From positions 62,001 through 126,000 of the forward strand of contig CAXXFJ010000040.1 in assembly GCA_963677415.2 (NCBI GenBank): 64,000 nt of DNA. Direction: 5' to 3'. The notes below the pieces were generated by a model. The model did no database searches. It worked only from the letters and a program-made list of their open reading frames with translations, and was not told the DNA's origin. Source of the stretch: JAQUTK01 sp963677415 (GTDB taxonomy: Bacteria > Bacteroidota > Bacteroidia > Bacteroidales > JAQUTK01). Numbering within the stretch: the stretch's first letter is position 1; each line of letters opens with the position of its first letter. Made by a program: the position numbers and the translations under genes. Positions 25,956-34,514 of this stretch are shown piece by piece.

Positions 25956-27482
25956 ATGCGATTTAAAGAATATATTCAGAACAACCAAGAGTTATTTCCT
26001 TATACTTTTGATGATTTTATACCTCAAAACGATCCGGTTCGGATAGTAGATTCTATAGTTGAGCATCTGGATTTGCGAAAACTGCTAAATAGGTATAAAA
26101 ATGTAGGCTGTCCGGGTTATCATCCAAAGATGATGATGAAAATTATTATCTATGCCTATTTGCGCAACACTTACTCCTCTCGAAAGATAGAGGATTTTAC
26201 AGCCAACGATATCCGTTTCATGTGGCTTTCAGGGATGCAGCGTCCCGACCATAATACGATAAATACTTTTCGCAGCGGGAAACTCAAAGGCACATTAAAA
26301 GAAGTATTTGCACAGATAGTCCATTTTCTGGTGGAACAAAAAATGGTAAGTCTGGAAAAAGCCTATACTGATGGCACCAAGATTGAAGCCAATGCCAACC
26401 GCTATAGTTTTGTATGGGGTAAAGCCATTCAAACCCGCATAGGCAAGATGGCCGAACAACTCAATGAACTTTGGGCATATGCCGAAGCAGTTACCAAAGA
26501 AGAATTGCTGGATAAAACTCCCATTACTTATCAGGATATCACATCAGAGCAACTGGAAGGATTGGTAGACAAAATAGATCAGGCACTTCAGGGCGTTGAA
26601 ACAGACCCCAAAGTAAAGAGTAAAATCCGTTATATCAAAAAGAACTGGCCGGGAAAGATCAAACAATACGAGGAGCAAAACAAGGAACTTGGGGATAGAA
26701 ACTCCATGAGCAAGACCGATGAGGATGCCACTTTCATGCGCATGAAGGAAGACCACATGGGTAACGGTCAGCTCAAGCCTGCATTTAATACACAGATTTC
26801 AACCGAAGAGGGTTTTGTCACCAATTATACTATTCACCAAACCACAACCGATACAACCACCTATCAGGATCACATGGCTGCTTTCAAAGAATTGCATGGA
26901 CATTACCCCACAGAAAGCATAGCAGATGCCGGATATGGTAGCGAAGAAAACTACCTGTTTGCAAAAGAAAACGATATTACACCATTTATCAAATATAACT
27001 ACTTCCACAAAGAACAAACAAAAAAATGGAAGAATGACCCTTTTAAAAGCAGCAACTTCTATTACAACAAAGAAAAGGATTGCTGTTATTGCCCGATGGG
27101 ACAAGAAATGCACAAGGTGGGAGAGCGAACTACAAAAACAAAAACAGGATTCATTCAAACCGCCTCACTGTACCAGGCTAAACGATGTGCCGATTGTCCA
27201 TTACGATGTTTATGCCACGATGCCAAAGAGGAGCGAATAGTTCAAATCAACCACAGACTAAAAGATTTGAAAAACTGGGCAAAGGGGTTGCTTACCAGCG
27301 AAAAAGGTTTAAAACACCGAAGTCAGCGACCGGCAGATGTAGAACAGACCTTCGGAAACCTCAAAGCCAACAAAAACTTTAAAAGATTCCTGCTGCGTGG
27401 CCTGGAAAAGGTCGACATTGAGTTTGGTTTGCTATGCATATCTCATAATCTGGCGAAATATGCCGTAAATATGAACAAATAA
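25956..27482 (+). CDS. IS1182-family transposase
   Basis: A 508-residue DDE transposase with an N-terminal DUF772 domain (PGYHPKMMMKIIIYAYLRNTYSSR is spread across it; the core is near residues 50-110). Landmarks are YTDGTKIEANANRYSFVW (first Asp), SIADAGYGSEENY (second Asp) and a C-terminal ADVEQTFGNLKANKNF (Glu). A Cys cluster (CCYCPMGQE and CADCPLRCLCH) forms the insert seen in this family. There is no frameshift or internal stop, so the gene looks intact. Confidence 0.93.
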   Translation: MRFKEYIQNNQELFPYTFDDFIPQNDPVRIVDSIVEHLDLRKLLNRYKNVGCPGYHPKMMMKIIIYAYLRNTYSSRKIEDFTANDIRFMWLSGMQRPDHNTINTFRSGKLKGTLKEVFAQIVHFLVEQKMVSLEKAYTDGTKIEANANRYSFVWGKAIQTRIGKMAEQLNELWAYAEAVTKEELLDKTPITYQDITSEQLEGLVDKIDQALQGVETDPKVKSKIRYIKKNWPGKIKQYEEQNKELGDRNSMSKTDEDATFMRMKEDHMGNGQLKPAFNTQISTEEGFVTNYTIHQTTTDTTTYQDHMAAFKELHGHYPTESIADAGYGSEENYLFAKENDITPFIKYNYFHKEQTKKWKNDPFKSSNFYYNKEKDCCYCPMGQEMHKVGERTTKTKTGFIQTASLYQAKRCADCPLRCLCHDAKEERIVQINHRLKDLKNWAKGLLTSEKGLKHRSQRPADVEQTFGNLKANKNFKRFLLRGLEKVDIEFGLLCISHNLAKYAVNMNK

Positions 27483-27595
27483 CAGGAGAAATCCTTGTTT
27501 TTTGCTCTAAAACCAACTAATCCTAAAAAAATCTCTTCCTGAGAATTGAACAGATGATTCTTTCTTGAAGAAATTCATTTTTCTATTTTATACGA

Positions 27596-27633
27596 AAGAG
27601 GCTGACTCAACTTGGATTTTGAGACAGCCTCTT
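27596..27633 (-). terminator. Terminator-like hairpin at the right end of the IS1182 element
   Basis: The stem 27596-27610 with 27619-27633 matches at 14 of 15 positions. On the minus strand the stem ends in TTT, so the T run is short. It lies 22 bases after the stop of the DPP4-family gene and probably ends that transcript. Confidence 0.6.
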
Positions 27634-27654
27634 GTTGAATATCGTGTAAAAGGA

Positions 27655-29844
27655 TCAGAGATTGTCGAAAATAAATTGGCTCATCCGTGTATAGAGATGT
27701 TTACGAGTATTGCCGCCGTTGATGTTGTGATCACGGTTGGTGTAGTACTGCATCTCAAACTGAATTCCTGCCTGAACAAGTGCTTCAGCATATTCCGCAG
27801 AATGCTGGAAGTGTACATTGTCATCTGCGGTACCATGTATGAGGAGCAGTTTGCCCTTAAACTTGTCTGTCAGGCTCAATGCCGAACCGTTTACATACCC
27901 TTCTTTATTCTCTTTGGGCGTACGCATGTAGCGTTCGGTGTAAACGGTGTCATAAAAATCCCATTTTGTAGGAGGAGCGACTGCAATGCCGGCTTTAAAG
28001 ATTCCATTTCCGCGAGAGAGAGCCATCAGGGTTGTATATCCTCCATAGCTCCATCCCCAGATTCCTATGCGCGAAGCCTCTACATACGGAAGAGAACCCA
28101 GGTATTTTGCAGTTGCAATCTGGTCATCCACATCGGCAATACCAAGATTGCAGTAGGTATATGACTTACAGAACTTCTCTCCACGTGCTCCAGTGCCACG
28201 ACCATCCACACAAGCGATGATATATCCCTGAGATGCAAGATAAAATTCCCAGCCCAGACCGTATTGGTCAAGTACTGACTGTGAATTTGGACCGCTGTAC
28301 TGATACATCCACACCGGGTATTTCTTGTTTGGATCAAAGTCCGCCGGTTTGATCATCCAACCATTCAGTGTTTCACCGGAAGTAATTTTAAAAGTAAAGA
28401 ACTCTTTCTTAGGTAGGTTAGCACTTTTCAGTTCTTCTTTCAAAGAAGCATTATCTTCCAATGTATAAAGTTTCTTTCCTTTCACAGATTCATAAACAGC
28501 AGTAACTGTTGGTGTTGAGATACTACTGAATGTGTTTTGAAAGTATTGATAATTGGCACTGAAGACAGTCTTATTCATTCCCAAATCGGGAGTAAGCAAA
28601 GTCTTCTTTCCTTTTGAATCAATCTTGTAAGCAGCTCTGCGCAAAGGTGATTGTTCGGAAGACTCATAATACAACGTCTGTGTCAATTCGTCAAAACCAA
28701 TCAGTCTGGTTACCTCAAAGTCTCCTTTGGTAAGCTGGCGGACAGGTACTCCTGTGAGCGAATAGAGATAGGCATGCATATATCCATCATTTTCATTGAG
28801 GGCTACGATATGATTGGATGTAAACTGTATCTGATCCAATTTATCAGGCTCAATGTAATATTCATTTTCTTCTTTCATAACCCCTTTGCAAACGGCAGAT
28901 CTAGGATTGGCATAGTACATATTCAATACATTCTGATGGCGGTTAAATGTAAAGATGGCCAGTTCGCCTTCTGGAGTGAAGCGAATGCGTGGTACATAGC
29001 CATCTTCGTCCAACTGAAGGTTCATCTTTTTTATATCTTTCGACTTTACATCGTATGTATGGACGGATACTTTGGAATTTACCTCACCGGCCTTCGGATA
29101 TTTATAGCTATAGGCTTGTGGGTAGAGTGAAGCGTCACTGTGTACAGGACTCATTCCTCCATAATAATCAAATGAATATTCCTTCACTGCACTTTCATCG
29201 TAACGAATAAAGGCAAGGATCTCATTATCGGGTGACCAGTCAAAGGATTGATTGGTAGAAAACTCTTCCTCATAAACCCAATCGGGCAATCCATTGATAA
29301 TCTTGTTCATCTCACCGTCTTTAGTAATGGCAGATTCAGTGCCAAAATCAAGCTTCTTCAGATACAGGTTATTTTCTCTTACAAAAGCAACCATACGACC
29401 ATCCGGCGAAAGTGTCGCCATCTGTTGTTTGCCGGTACTTAAAGGCTCGATGCGATTTCTCATCACAGTATAGACATAGTATTCTGCTTTAAAAGAACGA
29501 CGGTATATATTCTCACGCTCTGTATAGACAAGTATCTTACCTCCGTCCTTGCTGAACTGATATCCCTGGATCGTCTTAATAGTACATTCTTTGGCTGTTG
29601 ATGTACTAAAGAGAGTATCTACGACCTTACCGGTCTTCCATGAATATTTCAGGATTGCTTTTCTGTCTGCCGAGAGACGCGTGAATGATTCTCCATCAGG
29701 CAAAGGGTTGGGTGTGCCAACTTGTTTGGCTGAGTATTTTCCGTTCAAATAATCATCCAGTGAATAGGAACTCTCTTTGGTATTGCCCATCAGGGTCATT
29801 GATCCAAAAAGAGCGGCGAATAACAATATGGATACTTTTTTCAT
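27655..29844 (-). CDS. Dipeptidyl-peptidase IV family serine peptidase (S9B)
   Basis: The protein is 729 residues with a signal peptide (1-21). An eight-bladed beta-propeller (about 50-480) includes LPDWVYEEEF, the segment that carries the Glu pair binding the substrate amino terminus in DPP4. The alpha/beta hydrolase domain has GWSYGGYT (Ser near 599), LLIHGTADDNVHF (Asp) and RDHNIN (His), the full catalytic triad. It would remove X-Pro or X-Ala dipeptides from peptide amino termini in the periplasm or at the surface. The 3' end abuts the IS1182 element. It diverges from the radical SAM gene. Confidence 0.93.
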   Translation of the reverse strand: MKKVSILLFAALFGSMTLMGNTKESSYSLDDYLNGKYSAKQVGTPNPLPDGESFTRLSADRKAILKYSWKTGKVVDTLFSTSTAKECTIKTIQGYQFSKDGGKILVYTERENIYRRSFKAEYYVYTVMRNRIEPLSTGKQQMATLSPDGRMVAFVRENNLYLKKLDFGTESAITKDGEMNKIINGLPDWVYEEEFSTNQSFDWSPDNEILAFIRYDESAVKEYSFDYYGGMSPVHSDASLYPQAYSYKYPKAGEVNSKVSVHTYDVKSKDIKKMNLQLDEDGYVPRIRFTPEGELAIFTFNRHQNVLNMYYANPRSAVCKGVMKEENEYYIEPDKLDQIQFTSNHIVALNENDGYMHAYLYSLTGVPVRQLTKGDFEVTRLIGFDELTQTLYYESSEQSPLRRAAYKIDSKGKKTLLTPDLGMNKTVFSANYQYFQNTFSSISTPTVTAVYESVKGKKLYTLEDNASLKEELKSANLPKKEFFTFKITSGETLNGWMIKPADFDPNKKYPVWMYQYSGPNSQSVLDQYGLGWEFYLASQGYIIACVDGRGTGARGEKFCKSYTYCNLGIADVDDQIATAKYLGSLPYVEASRIGIWGWSYGGYTTLMALSRGNGIFKAGIAVAPPTKWDFYDTVYTERYMRTPKENKEGYVNGSALSLTDKFKGKLLLIHGTADDNVHFQHSAEYAEALVQAGIQFEMQYYTNRDHNINGGNTRKHLYTRMSQFIFDNL

Positions 29845-29887
29845 GTGATGTTCGTATTATGAAGTTGCAACTTATGCTTTCTGGTCA

Positions 29888-29895
29888 CAAAGGTA
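29888..29895 (-). promoter_or_regulatory. Probable -7 box of the DPP4-family gene
   Basis: The minus strand reads TACCTTTG, 43 bases before the start. Confidence 0.5.
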
Positions 29896-29927
29896 TAAAA
29901 AGCAACTTTAAATCGGTACTATTTTTC

Positions 29928-29935
29928 TACATTTG
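29928..29935 (+). promoter_or_regulatory. Probable -7 box of the radical SAM gene
   Basis: TACATTTG fits TAnnTTTG and lies 25 bases before the ATG at 29961. This supports that start over the longer frame beginning at 29685. Confidence 0.5.
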
Positions 29936-29960
29936 CAATCTATTTGAAGCACTTAACACA

Positions 29961-30878
29961 ATGGACTCGTACCGTTATACTCCATTCTCCCCTTTTCTTT
30001 CACCCTATTTGGACGGAAAAATACAGAAGATTTCTGTACATGCCGGACTCACCTGTCCCAATAGGGATGGTAGCATCGGAGTTGGTGGATGTACCTATTG
30101 CAACAATCAGACATTCAGTCCGGACTATTGTCATTCAGGGAAAAGCATCTCCGAACAGTTGACTGAAGGGATTGCTTTCTTTGCACGGAAATATCCTTCT
30201 ATGCGATATCTTGCCTACTTTCAGGCTTACACCAATACATACGGTGAATTGCAAAAGCTGAAAAGCTTGTATGAAGAGGCCCTAAAAGTGGATGGTGTTG
30301 TCGGACTTGTCATAGGTACCCGACCGGATTGTATGCCGGATGAGTTGTTGGAATATCTGGTTAAGCTTTCCAAACGCACTTTTATCCTGATTGAATACGG
30401 AGTAGAAAGCACAAAAGAAGAGACTCTGATTCGGATCAATAGAGGGCATACCTGGCTTCAGGCGAAAGAAGCTATCAACCGCACTTCTGCAGCAGAACTC
30501 CTTATCGGAGCACATTTCATCCTGGGACTACCGGGCGAGACGCATGAAGATATCCTGCTTCATGCCGACCGGATTGCCACACTCCCGCTCAATATTATAA
30601 AGCTCCACCAACTGCAATTGATACGAAAGACACGGATGGCTCAGGAATATCAGACCAATCCCGAACAGTTTCACCTCTTTACAGTGGATGAATACATCGA
30701 TCTGGTGATTGACTTCCTGGAAAGAATTCCTCAATCAATAGTGGTAGAGCGCTTCACCTCTCAATCGCCGAAAGAGCTGTTGCTTGCTCCCGACTGGGGA
30801 TTAAAGAATTATGAGTTTACACACAAGTTATTGCACCGCATGGAAGAACGGAATTCCTGGCAAGGAAAGGCTCTATAA
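29961..30878 (+). CDS. YhcC-type radical SAM protein (TIGR01212 family)
   Basis: The start at 29961 gives MDSYRYTPFSPFL and 305 residues. The frame is open further upstream, but that part lies before the promoter and inside the divergent gene. The 4Fe-4S motif is Cys32, Cys44 and Cys47 (TCPNRDGSIGVGGCTYCNNQ), with the long first spacing typical of this family. EYGVES, HFILGLPGE and IKLHQLQ are further family segments. These enzymes cleave SAM to make a radical; the substrate of YhcC proteins is not established. Confidence 0.9.
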   Translation: MDSYRYTPFSPFLSPYLDGKIQKISVHAGLTCPNRDGSIGVGGCTYCNNQTFSPDYCHSGKSISEQLTEGIAFFARKYPSMRYLAYFQAYTNTYGELQKLKSLYEEALKVDGVVGLVIGTRPDCMPDELLEYLVKLSKRTFILIEYGVESTKEETLIRINRGHTWLQAKEAINRTSAAELLIGAHFILGLPGETHEDILLHADRIATLPLNIIKLHQLQLIRKTRMAQEYQTNPEQFHLFTVDEYIDLVIDFLERIPQSIVVERFTSQSPKELLLAPDWGLKNYEFTHKLLHRMEERNSWQGKAL

Positions 30879-30986
30879 AGCTTCTTCAAACAGAAATCAA
30901 AGTGTCATGTGCGTCAGAATTGACCACCCCATAACCTCATCTAATTATACCGAACGTTATTGAATTAGAGCGTATGAACTGCAAAA

Positions 30987-31020
30987 AAAGAGCCAAGGGG
31001 AAATATCCCGATGGCTCTTT
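30987..31020 (-). terminator. Terminator of the 1042-residue exported protein gene
   Basis: The nine-base stem AAAGAGCCA / TGGCTCTTT (30987-30995 with 31012-31020), with an inner GGG/CCC pairing, is followed on the minus strand by a T run. It could also stop the converging radical SAM transcript. Confidence 0.75.
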
Positions 31021-31042
31021 CGATATAATTACCTGCTAATGA

Positions 31043-34000
31043 CTACTCAGCTGTATATCTGAAACGCACATATTGTTCGTTGTTTGGTCCTTCCATTCTC
31101 AATAAATAAACGCCCGTTTCAGTCAGATTCTGGAAAGTATGCGTCTTAGTAATAGCATCCTTATTGAATGACTGATACTCATCCATGATTGTCTCTTTCA
31201 ATACTCCATATACGTCATATACTTTCATGGTAACCAGTCCCGGTTTGACAACATTATATATGATGTCAACAGGAGTACCTTTAGTAACAGTAGTAGAACT
31301 CATTGTCAACACCAGATTATTCATATCTTCTTGGGAATAATAATCCTCAAACTCGTCAACACTATCATACTGTTTGATCGTAAAATTACGGGTATTTCCA
31401 AGAGCCAGACATGCATCACTAGCAAAAGTTCCTCCGGTAAGATATAAACCGATTGCAATATTATCATCCACTCCGGTACCAGAGAGGAAGCTAATCTTCA
31501 AAGGATCTGAAAGGAACTCCCACCAGAAGAGGTTGTCGTACGAGTAATAAGCTGTCAAATAATCCGGTGCATAATAGTTCAGGCGAATCTTAAGATACAC
31601 ATCCTGAGCAATATTCTCATTATCCATCTTCTTATAGTCGTAGTTATAGCCCCAACGATAGCTCAAGCGACCGCCCTCATACGAACCAATACCGTAGGAT
31701 ACACAAGGAGAGTTAGGTGCTACTTTATCATCCAATAATGTACGGAGCATAATTCCCATATACGTACCACGACCCGCATTAGCTATTGAGTCAATCTTCA
31801 TCGAGATTTCTATCGGTTTTGTCGGATCGTAGCCTCTCTTGAACAGATAACTTGTCACATCAATATGTTTCATGTTTGTCTGCTGAGTCGTAACAAAGGA
31901 TACTGAATCAATCGAGTTAGTCAGTTTCCTCTTGATGGTATCCAATGCCGATGATTTTTCCTGTTCTGTTGCAAAAGGTATCTGCATACTTTCTAGCTGA
32001 CTACGGTATCTGGATATAATCGTATCGGTATTGTACTCCTTGATTTTCGGATAATTAAGCAGGACAGAATCCATTACCAACTTTTCCTCTTCAGTAGAAG
32101 TAGGATAAATGCGCTTGATTGAGTCATAGGTAACAATCTCGTCTTCTGCCAGAAGAGTCGTATCAATCTTCTCGTCGGGCTGGAAGTATTTGTTCTCGTC
32201 ATAAACAAGCCCTGAGTATGGTTCCTTACTTGGAAGTTTAAAAAGCATTTTGAAGCCCAGCAAGTTAAAGTCAGCAGCATTGGCAACAAACTTCAGCTGG
32301 TTCTTACCTTGAGCTAACAAAATAAGGTCAGAACCACCCTTCTTCCAGTCAGAGCCATTAAGACCCTTCGTGATAGCAAGTTCCGGGATTTGCATGATGC
32401 CATTGACATCTACACGGATTGATTTGTTAGCATTTTTACATGCCGCAACCGGAGATACTATATAATAACCGGCACGAGGAGCGTATACTGTATAAGAGAC
32501 CCAATCACCTGCCTGAATATTTGTTAGATATGGTAAGCCGCGAACCGGAAGTCCTGTCGTTCGATCCGTGTAACCGATACGTTGCGTCCAGAAACCCTTA
32601 CATTCATCCCAAACCACAGTACCGTTTGCATCTTTTGAAACAACAAACAGCAACTCCTGAGTACCTCCTGTAAAAGAGGATGAATCTTTTGATGAGTTCT
32701 TTGTTATGAAAGCAAGGTCAATTGCAGATCCACCATTCTCTGTACGAGCAGTATCTTTTGCATATCCGGCTGCTTTTGTATACTTAATTTTCTCGTCGCG
32801 GAAACCGTATGTTTCAGCACCTGCAATATAAATCTCTGAAGAAGTAATGGTTGTAGGAGCGTTGTTGCCAACTATTCTTGAATAGTTTCCAACTCCAATT
32901 CCACCCCAATCGTATTCCCAACTTCCTATAAAAACAGGAAACTTCTTACTGATGCTCAAATTCCTTGTAACAAATTCTTGGCCGTACACAAGGTTCGGAT
33001 CAACCGGAACTATCATATTGACAAGATCCCATCCATAAGGAGCGGAAGTATTGGCTGTTTTAGGCTTAGACTTACCATCTGATACATTCAGCGCATAGTC
33101 TGTAGTCATTGTATAGCCATTAACGGTACATGTCATCTTAACAGAAGTCACACCTTCACGGATGCCTTTAATATGAACGAACTTTCTGAATTCCTCTCCA
33201 TCAGAAGGATTTGAAACAGCTTTCTCCCAAAAATAGACTTCAGCAATAGAAGGGTCAACGGACTCAACATCAATGGTAAAATATTCACCAAGTGCGTGAC
33301 CAAACACCGATGTAATATCTATATCCTTCTGTTTTCCTGGTTTTACATTTTCAGCAAAAGAAGTCTCTACTGATTCAGGATACAATAACTCATAGGGAAC
33401 ATCAATTTCCTCAACAGCAAGGTTATCAAAAATGAAAATACCCGGTTTCGTACGATCACCACCATAGGCACTACTATTTAACACCGAGCAAGAACCAATA
33501 CCCATATAAGCTTTACCTTTTAATTGGAGTCTCTTTACTGACTTAATTTTTATCCACGAAGCACCTTCCACATCATCCTTGTGAAAAGCTGTGGTATAAA
33601 ATCCCTGACGGATAAACTTTATCCAACGCGGATAACAGTTGGGCGGATTAAATGTACTACCACCTGTTAAAGTTTGGATACATTCACCATTAGCGGAACC
33701 GTTAGCACTAGCTTTCTCTAAACGCCAGCAAAAACAAGCTTGGTTATTATTTTGAGTTTTAACCTCAATATACACCATTGGATCATCATCTGCCAATCCT
33801 CCACGAATCATTATAAAACCTTTTGCAGCGGTATTAAGTACCACTTCAGCATCCATGATACGAGCACTTACCTGTTTGTCTTCATCCGTCTGGAAATAGA
33901 TAAAACCGCATTGATCAGGACTGGATCCATATGTTTCATTTCCATAAGCCTTCAGATAATATTGGCCTTTCGTTGCATTATAACACCAGTCAGTGGCAGG

Positions 34001-34171
34001 AGTTATATTTCCTACATCCCTGAAAGCCCATCCTTCAGGAAGAGGATCTGTGGTTCCGGCTGGACAAGGCCGAACAACTCGTGTCGGGTCATAAGCAGAC
34101 ACATTGCTTGCAATAAGCAAGAAAATTACGCAAAGAAAAATCTTTGAAAAAAAATAATTAAAGTTTTTCAT
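31043..34171 (-). CDS. Large exported protein with CBM6-like domain and T9SS-like C terminus, function unknown
   Basis: The product is 1042 residues with a clear signal peptide (cut near NVSAYD, residue 26). The first 250 residues look like a jelly-roll of laminin-G or concanavalin type. A carbohydrate-binding CBM6/35-like domain lies at about 545-640 (WVSYTVYAPRAGYYIVSP and later LLAQGKNQLKFVAN). Another beta-sandwich follows (about 780-930). The last 75 residues (MKVYDVYGVLKETIM to GVYLLRMEGPNNEQYVRF) resemble the type A sorting domain of T9SS cargo. No catalytic motif was recognised. It may be a surface glycan-binding or pectin-associated protein. It diverges from the GH35 gene. Confidence 0.7.
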   Translation of the reverse strand: MKNFNYFFSKIFLCVIFLLIASNVSAYDPTRVVRPCPAGTTDPLPEGWAFRDVGNITPATDWCYNATKGQYYLKAYGNETYGSSPDQCGFIYFQTDEDKQVSARIMDAEVVLNTAAKGFIMIRGGLADDDPMVYIEVKTQNNNQACFCWRLEKASANGSANGECIQTLTGGSTFNPPNCYPRWIKFIRQGFYTTAFHKDDVEGASWIKIKSVKRLQLKGKAYMGIGSCSVLNSSAYGGDRTKPGIFIFDNLAVEEIDVPYELLYPESVETSFAENVKPGKQKDIDITSVFGHALGEYFTIDVESVDPSIAEVYFWEKAVSNPSDGEEFRKFVHIKGIREGVTSVKMTCTVNGYTMTTDYALNVSDGKSKPKTANTSAPYGWDLVNMIVPVDPNLVYGQEFVTRNLSISKKFPVFIGSWEYDWGGIGVGNYSRIVGNNAPTTITSSEIYIAGAETYGFRDEKIKYTKAAGYAKDTARTENGGSAIDLAFITKNSSKDSSSFTGGTQELLFVVSKDANGTVVWDECKGFWTQRIGYTDRTTGLPVRGLPYLTNIQAGDWVSYTVYAPRAGYYIVSPVAACKNANKSIRVDVNGIMQIPELAITKGLNGSDWKKGGSDLILLAQGKNQLKFVANAADFNLLGFKMLFKLPSKEPYSGLVYDENKYFQPDEKIDTTLLAEDEIVTYDSIKRIYPTSTEEEKLVMDSVLLNYPKIKEYNTDTIISRYRSQLESMQIPFATEQEKSSALDTIKRKLTNSIDSVSFVTTQQTNMKHIDVTSYLFKRGYDPTKPIEISMKIDSIANAGRGTYMGIMLRTLLDDKVAPNSPCVSYGIGSYEGGRLSYRWGYNYDYKKMDNENIAQDVYLKIRLNYYAPDYLTAYYSYDNLFWWEFLSDPLKISFLSGTGVDDNIAIGLYLTGGTFASDACLALGNTRNFTIKQYDSVDEFEDYYSQEDMNNLVLTMSSTTVTKGTPVDIIYNVVKPGLVTMKVYDVYGVLKETIMDEYQSFNKDAITKTHTFQNLTETGVYLLRMEGPNNEQYVRFRYTAE

Positions 34172-34367
34172 CCACTAAAGTATTATGTATGATGTATTTA
34201 TAGAGTTACAAAGACACGTATTCCTGAAAAATATATGATAAATCTGTTCTGCAAAATTACGATGATATAAACGAAATAAGTTTGATTGAAGAAGCATTAA
34301 CGAATAGAAAGTTCTGGTTTAGAACCAGAATTATGAGTTGTTAGTCTGCTTCAAGAAAACTTGTGCA

Positions 34368-34401
34368 CAAAGATATATATTAATTTTTAATTGATGCCAA
34401 A
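34368..34401 (-). promoter_or_regulatory. Possible promoter of the 1042-residue protein gene
   Basis: On the minus strand TTTG, 22 bases, then TATCTTTG (34368-34375). It would leave a leader of roughly 190 bases. A weaker box TGTCTTTG at 34209-34216 is closer to the gene. Confidence 0.35.
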
Positions 34402-34466
34402 TTCTTCTTGCGAATAATACAATAATTGTTATTGTCAAAGAACTAAATTCACATAGCCAGTAATTC

Positions 34467-34497
34467 TTTGAATTGAAATAGAATTTACATATCTTTG
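34467..34497 (+). promoter_or_regulatory. Promoter of the GH35 gene
   Basis: TTTG (34467-34470), 19 bases, then TATCTTTG (34490-34497): an exact match to the Bacteroidota housekeeping promoter. The start codon follows 17 bases later. Confidence 0.75.
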
Positions 34498-34514
34498 AGG
34501 CAAAATAATTAATC

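Larger units (their letters stand above)
25847..27634 (+). mobile_element. IS1182-family insertion sequence
   Basis: The terminal inverted repeats begin CAAGAGGCTGTCTCAAAAT (19 bases perfect) at 25847 and end as its reverse complement at 27634. One transposase gene fills the element. Each end is also self-complementary and folds into a hairpin facing inward. TGAA stands on both sides (25843-25846 and 27636-27639) with a one-base offset, a weak hint of a 4-base target duplication. Confidence 0.88.
34172..34514. other. Divergent intergenic region
   Basis: This AT-rich region has no coding frame worth keeping. It holds promoter boxes for the minus-strand exported protein and for the plus-strand GH35 gene. 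Confidence 0.5.

Noticed and set aside
29685..29960. Upstream extension of the radical SAM frame
   Set aside because: It overlaps the 5' end of the divergent DPP4-family gene and lies before a good -7 box; the family start is at 29961.
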